From Rhabditoides inermis (lineage: Eukaryota; Nematoda; Chromadorea; Rhabditida; Rhabditidae), in the NCBI GenBank assembly GCA_963966185.1, contig CAWZYM010000258.1:427501-491500 (forward strand): DNA of 64,000 nt. Direction: 5' to 3'. Shown here one piece after another: positions 12,398 through 23,624 of this stretch; position 1 is the stretch's first letter; the number at the start of each line of letters is the position of its first letter. Under the pieces are notes generated by a model. It searched no databases. It was not told the origin of the DNA and saw only the letters and a program-made list of their open reading frames with translations. The position numbers and the translations under genes are program-made.

Positions 12398-13202
12398 CAC
12401 CATCACACCACCACACCACCACACCATCACACCATCATACCACTCACACAACCCACACCTCCACTACTGTACACCTCCACACCACCCACACCTAGTGTTT
12501 GGACCAATTTATCGACCAGATTTCTGGTCGAATGACCGGCCAAAATAAAACCAATGACCGGTTATTTTCTGGTTGGCCAGAGAAATGACCGGCCAAAATA
12601 AACCGGTTTTGAGAAATCTGGCCAAACCAGAACCAGAACCAGAAATTTCTGGTTTTCAAAAAACCAGAAATTTCTGGTTTTGTAGTTTGTACCTCTGGTT
12701 TTTTGGACCGGTCAATATCATTTCTCGATTCTCGAATGAGATGAGGTATGATGAGGACATTTCATGGCTAAATGACAATGAGACGTCACATTTCTCGAAC
12801 GACCGCCAAACCAAAACCAGTACTGGCCAAATGAAAACCAGAACCAGAAATTTCTGGTTTTTTTCGACCGAAAACCAGAAATATCTGGTCCGGCCAATGA
12901 CCTGGCCAATTTTTTCTGGTTTTAAATGACGCTGGTTTTGAAAAGGGCGCCAAATTTCTGGTTAACCAGAAATAAACCGGTAATTTGGTCCAAACACTAC
13001 CCACACCACATATAGGAAATCACACCACCACACCACCACACCACCACACCACTCACACAACCCACACCACCACACCACCACACCATCAACATAATCAGTC
13101 GTAGAGAATAGTGTGGTTGTGTTAAGTTGTGGTGGTGTGCTTGTGTGATGGTGTGGTGGTGTGATGGTGTGGTGGTGTGGTGGTGTGGTGGTGTGATGGT
13201 GT
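12398..13202. repeat. CACCA minisatellite with inverted TGGTG counterpart, copy A
   Basis: Arrays of CACCA/CATCA units at about 12,398-12,490 and 13,018-13,085, followed by the complementary TGGTG/TGATG array at about 13,122-13,202. The two halves could fold into a long imperfect hairpin. Copy B has the same structure at 56,248-56,545. A hAT-like element interrupts the array only in copy A. Confidence 0.8.
12493..12999. mobile_element. hAT-like MITE with 8-bp target duplication
   Basis: A 507-bp insertion in copy A's CACCA array; copy B keeps the empty site at about 56,340. Terminal inverted repeats are TAGTGTTTGGACCAA, and the target duplication is CCCACACC at 12,485-12,492 and 13,000-13,007. 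An 8-bp duplication with TAG-type termini fits hAT. No ORF. The interior is packed with palindromic units: CCAGAAATTTCTGG at 12,639, 12,664 and 12,844, CCAGAAATATCTGG at 12,875, and several CCGGCCA/TGACCGG repeats. Confidence 0.85.
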
Positions 13203-14053
13203 GAACTCCATATTGCCGGAACTTACACTCCGTTACACTTTGTGAAACCGTTATCTCTCACCGAACATGGAGAAAGGAAAGGGACGGCTTTATTTCGGCG
13301 GTTGCATCACATGCACATGTATGTACAGAACATCACCACATCACTTGGAAATAATGTGAGCGGGAGAGGTCGGATAGAAGGAAATAGCACAAGCTGGACA
13401 AGGTGAACATTGTTTATCAGCTTGCTTCCGACATAAACATGTTAGCATGCCGACAGAGACGACAGGGTGCAGAGAACAAAAAGCGCACCCAAGGTGCAGT
13501 GTCGTTACTGTACGTACTGTGATTATGTTAGTCTGTTTCCGCGTCCTTATCAGTCCGCAGCACTCCACCTAACCATATTTTTTGCGGAAGTCTCGCACAC
13601 ACCTCTCGCAAAACGTGCGAAAACTATGTGTTTTGCTACAGAGTCACATCACGTACAAAAGATATCACAGCTTTTGTGGGACGTGTGAGTGAAACACTCG
13701 CGTCAATTGTGGGGCACCTCGGAAGGCTCAACATAAACGTAGCTGAAGTCAATACTGGTAGCTTACAAAAAAACGGATGACGAGCCAAACAAAAACTCGA
13801 ATCAAATACCGTGGGCTATACCAGAGCCTTTGTCTAGGTGCTCACTACGCTGTATTAACTGATAACAAACCGTCCCAAACACGATTAGAAGAAAACCTAT
13901 CACTGAACATACCGCCCAAATTGCTTCGAAATCGAGGAACTCGCTTTGAAAAAATCATACAGTAACAATCTTCAACGTGAGTTATTTGATTCATACACAT
14001 ATAAAAAATCAGTGAACCTCAAAAACTTTCTAGAACACGAAAAAAAACATTAA
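13203..14053. other. Intergenic region, copy A, no gene recognised
   Basis: Homologous to 56,546-57,970 in copy B, except that copy B has about 0.55 kb more starting near 57,105. Contains the inverted copy of the 3,930-3,975 repeat at about 13,285-13,330. No exon is supported. Confidence 0.4.
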
Positions 14054-14362
14054 AGGGAGTGTACACTCTAAATTTCGAAGTTGAGTTAGCATCGGGATGT
14101 GAAAATATGTTGAAAAAGATGTACTTTTGTCAATGCAACTATGTGTCGGAGATATATATAAATTCGGTGAAAAATTCTGTTGAACATTGAAAGTTGGCAC
14201 CAATTGGCACCAATTTCTGCATTTTGATACATTTTGCGCTCAATTTTCACCAACTTGCAGACATTTTCAGCAAATAGTTGTAATGACAAAACTGAGTCGT
14301 TTTCGACATATTCTCACATCCCGGTGCTAACTCAACTTCGGAATTCAGAGTGTACACTCCCT
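14054..14362. mobile_element. Short inverted-repeat element with TTAA target duplication
   Basis: A 309-bp insertion present in copy A; the empty site in copy B is CATTAAAAAGC near 57,974. Ends are AGGGAGTGTACACTCT and its complement, followed inward by a longer imperfect repeat (GAAGTTGAGTTAGCAYCGGG). TTAA flanks it at 14,050-14,053 and 14,363-14,366. TTAA is the piggyBac target, but the termini do not begin CCC, so the superfamily is open. No ORF. Confidence 0.75.
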
Positions 14363-14524
14363 TTAAAAAGCAACCGCACTGCAACATAAACGCCGCAGAA
14401 TGAAATTTTGTGAAATCAATTATTTTGCGTTGTGCCTGCACTTTTGAAAAACGAGAAAAAGCGCGAAAACAAGACACTTTTGACTTTTCCGGATTTGTGA
14501 CACTCATCTTTGCAGTTGAAAAAA

Positions 14525-14951
14525 GACTACAAAAACTTTTTTGTCATGACAATTTTTTTCGTTGCGTTTTTGAATTTTTATTTCCATCGACCGGCATTCT
14601 GTAATGTCGGTACCATTGCTGTTTTAAGTTTCAACGTCAGTTCATCTATCCCCAGAGTTTTTTTTTACTACCACAGGGTTTTTTTCTGACGGATCGTACA
14701 GTACGGAAGTTAATTCAAGAAAGAAGATGGAGATGTTTTAAGAGCAGCACAAATAGGAGTAGGGAAAACAGATGAGAAAAACATAGACATGCACAAAACA
14801 TGTATTAGATGTTTTGTGAAGAAGAGCGGAGAAAAAAGAAAAAAAGTAAGAGAGGTGATTGCAAGCATGAACAAAAAAGCCACGGAGTTTTCGCGTGAAA
14901 ATATTCCCTTTTGAGGTTTAATGATGTCATTCTTTGAAAAATGAATCAAAA
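14525..14951. other. Left end of copy-A-specific block, no gene recognised
   Basis: Homology between copies stops at 14,524/58,132. From here to about 21,450 the copies differ completely apart from one relocated 180-bp segment. AT-rich, no supported exon. Confidence 0.4.
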
Positions 14952-15575
14952 GCATGAGAGGTGCATAAAGGAATTATTGTTGTGATAACAGACACTCACT
15001 CAGAGAAATTAGGCTACATAAAAAAGAAGCTACTAGCTATTCACCGAACATCGAGCACACAACATCTGTCTCCATGGATCTATGGACAAACCAGAGAACA
15101 AAATATTCATGAAAGGTGAATACTTTAAAAACATAACTGATTTGTTGTTTGTAAGCTTGCACTGCATGTACGCGTACGGATATAAACCGGCACGTCGCAT
15201 ATACTTTCATGCAAATCTATTCACAGCTTTTATAACCATAACAATTATTCCATAAAGTCTTTAGCAGCAAGTGCGTTGACGGCCGGCTGTAGACGAAAAA
15301 GACAGAGAACACGTACAATCAAACGCTATCGAATCAAAAAAAACAAAGAAAAATCGTAAATCGGGTTTAGTTTGTTGAGGTTACGAACAACAAATCAGTA
15401 ATGTTTTTAAAGTATTCACCTTTCATGAATATTTTGTTCTCTGGTTTGTCCATAGAGGCAGATGTTGTGTGCTCGATGTTCGGTGAATAGCTAGTAGCTT
15501 CTTTTTTATGTAGCCTAATTTCTCTGAGTGAGTGTCTGTTATCACAACAATATTTCCTTTATGCACCTTTCATGC
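14952..15575. mobile_element. Palindromic element with about 200-bp inverted-repeat arms
   Basis: The left arm 14,952-15,150 (starting GCATGAGAGGTGCATAAAGG) is repeated inverted at about 15,385-15,575 with few differences. About 235 bp of unique loop lie between them. No ORF. Foldback structure suggests a MITE or foldback element. I could not define a target duplication. Confidence 0.7.
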
Positions 15576-15581
15576 TCGTGT

Positions 15582-15761
15582 GTGTTTTGTGGGTAAGTGT
15601 CTAGGAAGGTTCCAAAAAAAACGGGGTAAACAAACTGTGAGTCTGAAGAATATGTACTATATATTTACTATGTACTTTGTTTGCTAATAAGTTATATGTA
15701 CTGTGAACTATGTACTATGTTTGTATCTGTATCAGCTAGTCTACATAAACACCACAAGTAC
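15582..15761. repeat. 180-bp segment shared with copy B at a different position
   Basis: Nearly identical to 59,716-59,894, where it lies inside intron 1 of the Cys-rich gene. Here it is about 6 kb upstream of that gene. Contains degenerate TATGTACT repeats. Confidence 0.75.
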
Positions 15762-16837
15762 ATAAGTTCATAGTGAAAAGAGGTTGAATCGTTGAATGGG
15801 TGCGCGTTCCCTCAACAAACACACGCCATTAAAGGAGAGGTGTACGGAATAATAACACGAGGTTGACATAATCAATGTTGATATGGTGATTAAATTGAAT
15901 CAAACATAAAAATTCTACTAATCAATTTAAAAGTAATATAAAATGAAATAGCATCTTGAAAATCAGGCAATCGGCGCTTCCTTCGCGGTGAGGTACAAAT
16001 TTGGCACGAGTTTCCAATGGGAATTTAGATACAAGCTTGGTCCCGCCACGGACCTAGAGACTTTTGTAGAAATCGTTTTGACGTGAGACATCAGCTGGTC
16101 ATTTCATTTTTACATTGCGTACTCCTCTTCTTTAACACCGCGTTAACAGTATGATGATTAGATAGAGTTGAGAGTTGGTGGTGTCCTCTTTTACCATTGT
16201 TCGATAAGTAAGATGTAAGATGTTCAGGTCTTGCATACAATGAAATTTTTTATCGACCATGTTCTATATTCTATTTTGCCGGTTCATCGTGGCGAAAGCG
16301 GCGTCATCGACGATAGCGTGGATTTTAGCCCCCACTCGAGCCAGCTTCTGTGTCCTTCAGATTCGGGTTCACGTGTCTGGAAAGAAAAGACATGGTAATT
16401 GATCGACGCAACACAATTTAACGTTTCTTGCATTTACTTCACAACGGCAACAATCACTGACCTCAAAACGAACCAAGCGTGAGCTTTCAACTAAAAACTA
16501 TAAATTCCAACTTTTAAAAATACTTTGGCTGTGGCCTACTTCTGACGATTTTTAAAAACTTTTACATGACTAATTGATGGTTCAAATGCATTTGAACGAA
16601 AGTGGTACGTGCAAGTGGTGATCCGAATCGATCATCGCACGCTCTGAGCGCAATATTTTAAATTCCCGCGCTACTGTCGCACTGTCTGATCCTCTTTTTT
16701 CGCGTGCTCTCTCGCTTTCGCAAGCGGTCATTCGCTGTCATCTCGCGCAGTGAGCGGTGTGCCACAGGCAAAATGGGCGATGAGCAAAGAGGAGAGGGCG
16801 AAAAAAAAAAGAGGAGAGGGCGCCCCTATGATCTTTA
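15762..16837. other. Spacer without recognised gene
   Basis: Mixed AT-rich DNA. No exon, RNA gene or further inverted repeat that I can support. Confidence 0.4.
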
Positions 16838-17417
16838 TAATAATAATAATAATTTATTGCAGAATGATATCCGCGTCACACAAAAATATGAGCAATCAAA
16901 GATATACGAGAAAGATTATGACGAATCTCCAAGAAAAAAGTATAAACAATTGACTACTACACTATACACGTTTCATCGTAGATAGGGGGATGCTTTCATC
17001 CAGCCCGCGGGAGGGACAGGAGCGATGGAGGAAATCACTTGCGAAGCCGCGAGGCTTGCACTAGACAAGAGCATCCATATCACAAAAAATCACGTGTAGA
17101 ATGCGAAAAAAAGGAATATAGAATGATTTGAAGGGAGGGGAAGGGAAAAATTATATACAGTGCAATAGTGGGTGGGCGTCTATAATTGTGGGTGGGTCTG
17201 GTCCTGGTGGGCTCATGGATGTGGCAGGGAGAGAGTGTGTGCGGGTACACTTGTGTGACTTGAACGGCGCGGCAAAGGTGTAAAGGTGTTGTACTCCTCG
17301 ACCATGGATAGCGGAAGCGGGGAGTGTATGGAGCGAGCGGATCGAAGGGCACCAGTCAGTGGATAGAGTATCCACCGAATTCATGACTCACCAACATGGA
17401 CTACTGTGCTTAAAATC

Positions 17418-19164
17418 TTACAGAGACAATTTAAGTTGCTTACATAGATTGATTTTAGAGAGCTTGTTGCGAAAGTGTATTGATTTTTGTGATTTGAAAA
17501 TGAGAGTATGATATTTCTTTAGAATAATTATATGTCTTGCGACGCGAAGAGTGAAATAGTTGAAACGTATAGTGTTACGTGTGAAGGGGATCTGTAGACC
17601 GAAAGACCCTTGTCTACCATGCGTTGGTTTGTATTCGAAATACTGCGAAAAGCGTGTGGGTGTCTCACCCTTGAGCATTTTGAACGAGAGAGTGAGATCG
17701 TGAGACGCACGACGCTCAATGAGGGTTTTGAGATCAAGAATGCGCAATCGGAACTCATAGGAGGGCATCGACTGGGGATAGCCACTATCTGGGTAACAAC
17801 GATAGAATACTATGCGAGTCTAGTATTGTTGCACTTTTTCTAAAGCACGTATATCCTTTTTGAGGTACGGATTCCATACTGGGCTAGCGAAATCCAAAAT
17901 AGGGAGAACATAACACTTATACAGCTTCATGAGAATTAACTTATTGTTTGATGTGACAGAGCGAACGAGCAGGCGGGCTCTCCTCATGGCTAGCTTGACG
18001 CGAGATGCAGCGTTCGTGGACGGGGAAATAGTGGGGGTGACCGAGAGTCCTAGGTCGCGTACGCACTCAGAGACAGTAAGAGGAGAGCCATCTAAAGTAT
18101 ACACAGTGCGGGGGTTGCGTGAACCAATGTGAATGGTCTGACACTTGGAAAAATTCTAGCTCGAGTTGCCACTCCTTCGCCCAGGCAAGTATGTTGTTAA
18201 TAGATTTTTGCAGAGACGCAGTGCGCATAGCTCGTGTTTTGAATTCAAAACAAGTATAAATGTTCACATCATCAGCAAATATCCTTATTTTTACATCACT
18301 CGTAACAACACCCTCTATGCCAATAATATAAATGAGAAATAAAATTGGACAAAGCACCGTTCCCTGAGGCACACCGGAAGTAGAATTACACTCTTCAGAT
18401 AAAGCGTTACCAACTTTTACACGATATCTACGTTCATACAAAAAAGATTTTAACCACTCCAATAAATGTCCACGAATACCAATAGATTTACATTTGCATA
18501 TTAACTTGTCTATAGAGACCGTATCGAAAGATTTCTTAAAATCAAAATATACAACGTCAATCCATTGACTAGATGCGCTCGCTGCTGTCCAATCCTCGAA
18601 ACACGCGAGCATCTGCGTAGTAACTGAGCGCCCGGCCCGAAAACCATACTGCTCTGCTGGGAGAAGAGAGCGCGATTCTAGGAATTCAAATTACAACTTG
18701 CGCAAATACCGTTCAATAATTTTAGATTGGGTACATGTAATAGAGATGAGCCGGTATGAAGTAACAGGTGATGAATCGAGACCGGGTTTGGGAATGGGAG
18801 TGACAATAGATGAGAACCACAAACGGGGGACGCGACATAAACCGAGAGAGACATTGAAAATATGCGCATAAGGGAGACACAATTCTGATGCGCACTCTTT
18901 ATAGAATCTCTGTGGAATTCCATCAGAAGACAGAGAGCAGGAATACTTGAGGGAGCGCAAGATTGGAAATAGTTCATGCGGCATAATAACAGGCACAGAA
19001 AGGGAATCACAAGTTCTATCGAAAATCGGCGGAACGAAACCATTGTCGCGTGTGAACACAGAGGCAAAGTAATCGGAGAAGGCAGCAGATTTTGCAGCGT
19101 CTGATACTAGGGCATTACCACGCTCGCACAGCATTTTATTTGGGAGAGTGTTTTTAGGTTTCAA
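17418..19164 (-). pseudogene. CR1-type ORF2, reverse transcriptase part (frameshifted)
   Basis: Blocks in order on the minus strand. The linker reads FSDYFASVFTRDNG near 19,080, then SSDGIPQRFYKECA near 18,920 and IVTPIPKPG near 18,790. The motif A region is VVYFDFKKSFDTVS near 18,550. GVPQGTVLCPILFLIYI lies near 18,370 and the catalytic IRIFADDVNIY near 18,290. The C-terminal thumb has KLYKCYVLPILDFASPVWNP near 17,900. Frame changes occur near 18,690, 18,180 and 17,820. It would have copied element RNA at a nicked target. Confidence 0.8.
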
Positions 19165-20394
19165 AAGTGAGGAAATGTACGAATGAAATGATTGTGGACT
19201 GGCGACTGGACAGATACTTTTGTTTAGCTATATTTTTTGAGTATTTTTTGATGTGGTGTGAGAGGTTTTGCGAAACACGAGAGAAGAGGGGATCATTGGA
19301 CATACCGGATTCGAAAAGAAAAAGTTTTTGGTGGAAAAGGGAACGTATGTGCGGCGAGTAAGTGGCCCATTTCGTTTTGCGAACAACAAAGGGAACAAAC
19401 TGCGCGAATAGAGACAGAACAAATGCAGAAAATCTGTTGTACATGTCATCAATGTCACAAAACCCATCAAAAATGTGAGACCAATCACAAACAGCGAGAG
19501 CACGCCTCATGGAAGTGTAATCGCCCTTACCAAAACAGGGATAAGGTAACGATATCACATCCGGATCACCGGCACATAACACAACAGAGATAGACATGAG
19601 ATCGCACGAGGGGGTGAACGGCTCGGACACGCGCGCAGATTGGACAATAGGCCCCATTATACTTTCACGCTGACGCTGACGCGACGCTCACGCTCCCGTG
19701 CAAAACATGCAACTATTGATTTCGTTGACGCAGCGTGATGAAAATCGATAGGTGCATCTTTTACACGGGAGCGTCAGCGTCGCGTCAGCGTCAGCGTGAA
19801 AGTATGATGGGGCCTAATGCTCGCCTCGTCACATAACATCCAATCAATACATCGCGATTCGCGGGTCGGGTCGGTAACCATGTGCACAAGGCCGAACGAG
19901 TCAATCATATCACAAAAACGCTTTCCCTTGCTAGAGGTGTCCGACACGTCAATGTGAAAATCACCTACTACGACAATGGGGTGGTTACACGCAAAAAGAT
20001 CGGAGAGCAGATCAATAAGAGAGTCATCATCCGCGCATTTGGTATTGGGAGGGCGATAAACACATATTATGCGAAGAGAAGAAGTGGAGGTAGAGACATC
20101 AACGGCAACAATGTCACAGGGCAATCGGCAGAAAAACGGAACACGCGACACGGAAAACTTAGATTTACAAAGTATGAGAGAGCCACCTCCGCGCGCATTG
20201 CGGTCTTTACGGAATACGGTATATGGCAGATCAGCAACAAGTTGAGAATCAAGAACAGTTTTGTCTAGAAATGTTTCTACGATCAAAAGAAAATCGGGAC
20301 GTTTTATAGAGAGAAATGCATGCAATTCAGGGAGTTTATTTTTACATGAACGGGCGTTGAAATACGAGAGAGTGGAAGTGTGACGCGAATTCAA
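19154..20394 (-). pseudogene. CR1-type ORF2, AP-endonuclease part split by a MITE
   Basis: APE-type endonuclease motifs read in order: SYFNARSCKNKLPEL, LIVETFLDK, FRKDRNARGGGSLI, DIVAVDV, VYRPPN and VVGDFHIDVSDT, then TDPTRESRCIDWML. After DEASI the frame enters a nested hairpin element (19,650-19,814). It resumes as VQSARVSEPFTPSCDLMSIS, so the MITE explains this break. The product would nick target DNA. Confidence 0.8.
19650..19814. mobile_element. 165-bp hairpin MITE nested in CR1 endonuclease, TA target duplication
   Basis: Begins GGCCCCATTATACTTTCACG and ends with the complement, flanked by TA at 19,648-19,649 and 19,815-19,816. The arms (about 55 bp) contain short GCTGAC/GCGTCA tandem units. 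The TA duplication suggests a Tc1/mariner-mobilised MITE. The host coding frame closes cleanly if it is removed. Confidence 0.8.
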
Positions 20395-21246
20395 AAAGCC
20401 TGTTGCTGCGGCTCGGCCATGTGCTGGTCCCCTCCACCCATCGTCACTCCGAAGAGATCAGAGGACGGCGCGGCACCAACACTCGACACGGGCGGCAACG
20501 ACGGATACTCGGACACAGAGGGGAAACGACGAGCGGCGAAAGCGGTGGGGCGGGGCGTGGCGGGCGGGGCAAGATGAGCAGAGACAGACTGAACAGGCTC
20601 GCCGGGGCGAGGCAGAGTGCGGCGGAGGGAGGGGATGTCGTCTCGCAGGACGATCCTGTTGGCGTAGATGACATAGTCCTTGCCGGTCTTCTCCCTCCTG
20701 TCCTTGCACTCGGTGTTCAGCTGTCGCCGATTCCGGCTGCGACTCGCGGATGTAGATACCGGGCACGCTTCCCCGGTTGCGCGTGTATCCCTGGATGAAC
20801 GCAGTCGCGGCCAGAGACGAGGCGAACACCACCTTGACAGTGCGCCCTTTGGGGCTGGACTTGCCCATCCTGTACACGTCAACCACCCTGAACTCCACGC
20901 CAAGGGTGTTGGCGATGTTCACCACACGGTCTTAGTCCTCGTTGGCCCTGGCCTGGGGCTGGTAGGCGCGCGACTCGCTCAGACCGTACAGCACAGCACA
21001 CCTCCTCCTATCGATCTCCTCAACTTCCTCTCTTACCAGAGAACACACAGTGGGGCGGTCGATTGTGGAGGGAGCGATGCGGGTCAGCACAGTGGAACAA
21101 GTCTGCAGCACGAGACGCGCATACTCGGGAATTGCTATGCCTTCAAAACACTCTTGAATGGCTTTCGAAAAGACTGACCGCACCTTCAGTCGCCAACGAG
21201 AGAAGTCAGACGGAAAAGGCTCTTGCATGGCGGCTTCTTTGATCAC
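20391..21246 (-). pseudogene. CR1-type ORF1 (nucleic-acid-binding protein), broken
   Basis: Starts MIKEAAMQEPFPSDFSRW. It continues through EEIDRRRCAVLYGLSESRA, then an in-frame TAA at 20,934-20,932, and then VNIANTLGVEFRVVDVYRMG and GRTVKVVFASSLAATAFIQG. The frame then shifts near 20,740 to YVIYANRIVLRDDIPSLR and a Pro/Ala-rich tail, stopping at 20,391. The GLSES to KVVFASS region looks like the RRM-like domain of LINE ORF1 proteins, an inference from pattern only. The stop lies in CTTTTTGA immediately before ORF2. Confidence 0.6.
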
Positions 21247-21639
21247 TGTTATCGTTCGAATGCGAATACCGTTATAAATATTTTTGTTTTCTGCTTGAGT
21301 CTCCTCACGACTAGAGAGTAAATCAAATGCGACTAGAAAAAACTTTTTTTTGCCCTGACCCGGCGAACTTTTTCCTTAAACTATAAAACGTTCACGTTGC
21401 TCATAGCTCAAAATGACACTTTTTTTACCACTCTCGTTCACATCTTGTTTGCATAGTGTATCGAGTGGTCAACAAAAACTACACTTGAAAGGTCGAAGCG
21501 AAAGTAAACACGAAGAATAAAAAGGGATGAAATGCGAAAGAACTTTGACTCGGCCACCGGACTTGACAGCTTGACACCGACCGTCTGGTTGCTGGTTGTA
21601 TGCTAAACGGACAACGAGAAAACACGAGGAACTCGCCAT

Positions 21640-22018
21640 GTTTTGCATGGGCGGGGAGTGTCGGCCAGGGTTCATGTGCGTGTGCGACTACGGATGTGAC
21701 TAGCGCCAACACCCTTCTGTCATGTCTGTCGTCTTTGCAGGCGAGGGATGCATGGACGAGTGCTATGACTGCGCCCTGTACGCGCAGTACTGCGACAAGA
21801 CAGAAGTGGGTGGCGTGTTCACTGGTTAGACACTAGACAGACGTGTGGCTATAGCATGAGTGCGCGTTACCGTTTTTTTTTACAACTTCACAACATTGTA
21901 ATTACGTGTTGTAAAAACCTAATAACTTTTGTTTTATTATGTGTCGTTTCAGGTGCAAGCGCACATGCGGTATTTGTACTATCATGATGAAACAACAAAA
22001 AAACACTGCTTCGAATAA
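21640..22018 (+). pseudogene. Small Cys-rich secreted-type protein gene, copy A (first acceptor lost)
   Basis: Exon 1 encodes CMGGECRPGFMCVCDYG and exon 2 (about 21,741-21,809) GEGCMDECYDCALYAQYCDK. A third exon starts at 21,954 after TCGTTTCAG. Relative to copy B, 7 nt (AGCGTGC) are missing at about 21,648, destroying the TTTTGCAG acceptor. Family not recognised. With phase-0 splicing the tail reads VQAHMRYLYYHDE and ends KKHCFE. Another frame of the third exon reads CKRTCGIC, the signature ending of ShKT domains, but no GT donor gives that phase. Confidence 0.45.
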
Positions 22019-22186
22019 GCGTTCAGTTTATTGATACAGGAATTACCTTTTTTTACAAAGTGAATTAAATTTTTGATGTCTTACTATCGGTAAAGTGCGG
22101 AATACCCATAACGAAAACCATATACAATTAACAAAATACACTGAAACACAAGTATGTAATAGCCGAATCTCGAGTACATGAATGCC

Positions 22187-23011
22187 TCACTCAATGACTA
22201 CGTGTCTGGAGATGAGGTTGTAGAGCTGTTCCGGGTCGTCCGACTCCAGACGATCCTTCTCCGACCTGCAATCAAACAACACTACAACACTCACTGGGAG
22301 AACGATAACGATATATGCGTGTATGTATATTGGGTCCTCCGTTTTTGCGGTCCGCAAATTACAAGAGAAATGACGCAGACACGAACCAGACAATCGGTCG
22401 ATTATGGAAATGATCTTGTTCGCCAGAAGCGATTGTAGGTTTTGTCGAATATCTTGATCATGGACACAAAATCTTGCAACGTAGGTTTGTTTGTATGTCT
22501 ATCAAGTATGCTCTCATGAATTTTTGTGAAATTTTATCCAGTACAAATCGAGTTATTTCCAATTTTGTGTACAAAATAAGGGATAACTGCGAGTTGGTAT
22601 CACTACTTTGATACAGAATCAGAGCACTCTATTGGGAGGAAGCATCCATGATCATGATAATATTGATCTTAATTTTACCCAATTTCATATTTTGATAACT
22701 ATCATGAATACCAGACTAACTTTCCAAATTTTTGAACGTAGAGGTCCAGTAAACGGTTTGAAGAAGCTACCATCCAAAAATTGTAGAAAAAGATTCATCC
22801 GTTGAGGAGTTACATATTTCCGTTTATCGATCAGATATCGATCACGACTTCAATGCGAAATAATCAAACTACGTAGACGTAATGTACTCGTTTTTGCTTG
22901 AGGCTATTGCTATACCCAATGGGATCAATCCATCGCAATTCCATTACATTTAGATCACTTTTTCAGAATATGACGCGGTTACGGTAGTTGCTGCACTGGT
23001 GGCACTGTCTG

Positions 23012-23063
<52 letters not shown>

Positions 23064-23257
23064 CTTCGCTCGATCGAACCCACCCTTTGATGAACACCAC
23101 GTACGTGGGCAGCTCGTTGATCGCGTGTTTCTTCGCCGTCTCTCAAAAAAAAACCCATCAGTGCAATGTGAATCCCGAACGAGTCGCGTACTCTTGCAGT
23201 CGACCACGTCGACTCTCAGGAACGCCGCCCTGTCCTGCACGGCTGCGATTTCGTCCA
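22187..23257 (-). pseudogene. Thioredoxin-fold protein gene, copy A, truncated
   Basis: Retains the last exon (RLESDDPEQLYNLISRHVVI, stop at 22,189-22,187), exon 4 near 22,990, exon 3 (KKHAINELPTYVVFIK, near 23,100) and part of exon 2 from DEIAAVQDRAAFLRVDVVD. Homology with copy B ends abruptly at 23,257 inside exon 2, so the signal peptide and N-terminal strand are gone. Exon 4 also has one extra A before its donor (GAAAAAGTGATC), which would change the splice phase. Both changes indicate a dead copy. Confidence 0.75.
22987..23062. repeat. (TC)n tract in thioredoxin pseudogene intron
   Basis: About 44 bp of uninterrupted TC beside exon 3. Copy B has about 22 bp at 61,492-61,516 and an extra 0.28 kb beside it. 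Confidence 0.85.
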
Positions 23258-23624
23258 ACATAGAAGGTTCAAGCATTCATAAAATATATACAACGGATGT
23301 CGGACAAGTTCTCTGTGCAAATCGCAATCCATGCCGGATGGTGGGGTAAACATAAATCTGTAAGAAACACGTAACAATAAACTTAAGTACATTTTGTGTG
23401 CACATAATAACGCTAAAACAAGTTTAAAAGTCGCTGGAAAATTTGAAAGTAGCGTACCCTCGGAATTCATAACTTCAATGTTACAATTTCAAGGTATTTA
23501 TCCGTTTGATCTTTCTTTATTAGAAGTATAGTTATAGTTGGCCTTTATAATTCACCTTGAAAAGATCGTTATCTCATAAATAAGCTTCAAACATGCTAAC
23601 AAACAGAGCTCACTTTAGATCTTA
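23258..23624. other. Start of the spacer between copies, no gene recognised
   Basis: AT-rich sequence to the right of the copy-A breakpoint. No exon or repeat family identified. Confidence 0.4.

Larger units (their letters stand above)
16838..21260 (-). mobile_element. CR1-type non-LTR retrotransposon, near full length but broken
   Basis: Minus-strand element. ORF1 (21,246-20,391) is followed directly by ORF2 with endonuclease and reverse transcriptase (20,394 to about 17,420). A 3' UTR of about 570 bp ends in an ATT-repeat tail at 16,838-16,858. Several frameshifts and stops and a nested MITE (19,650-19,814) inactivate it. It lies in the copy-A-only block, so it inserted after the copies separated or was lost from B. 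Confidence 0.75.

Noticed and set aside
12398..13202. CACCA arrays as a CRISPR-like array
   Set aside because: Tandem minisatellite without spacers, in eukaryotic DNA with introns.
13741..13965. Small plus-strand frame with GLYQSLCLGAHYAVLTDNKP as a gene
   Set aside because: It is partly preserved in copy B near 57,740 but lacks splice context, a start and recognisable domains. Too weak to annotate.
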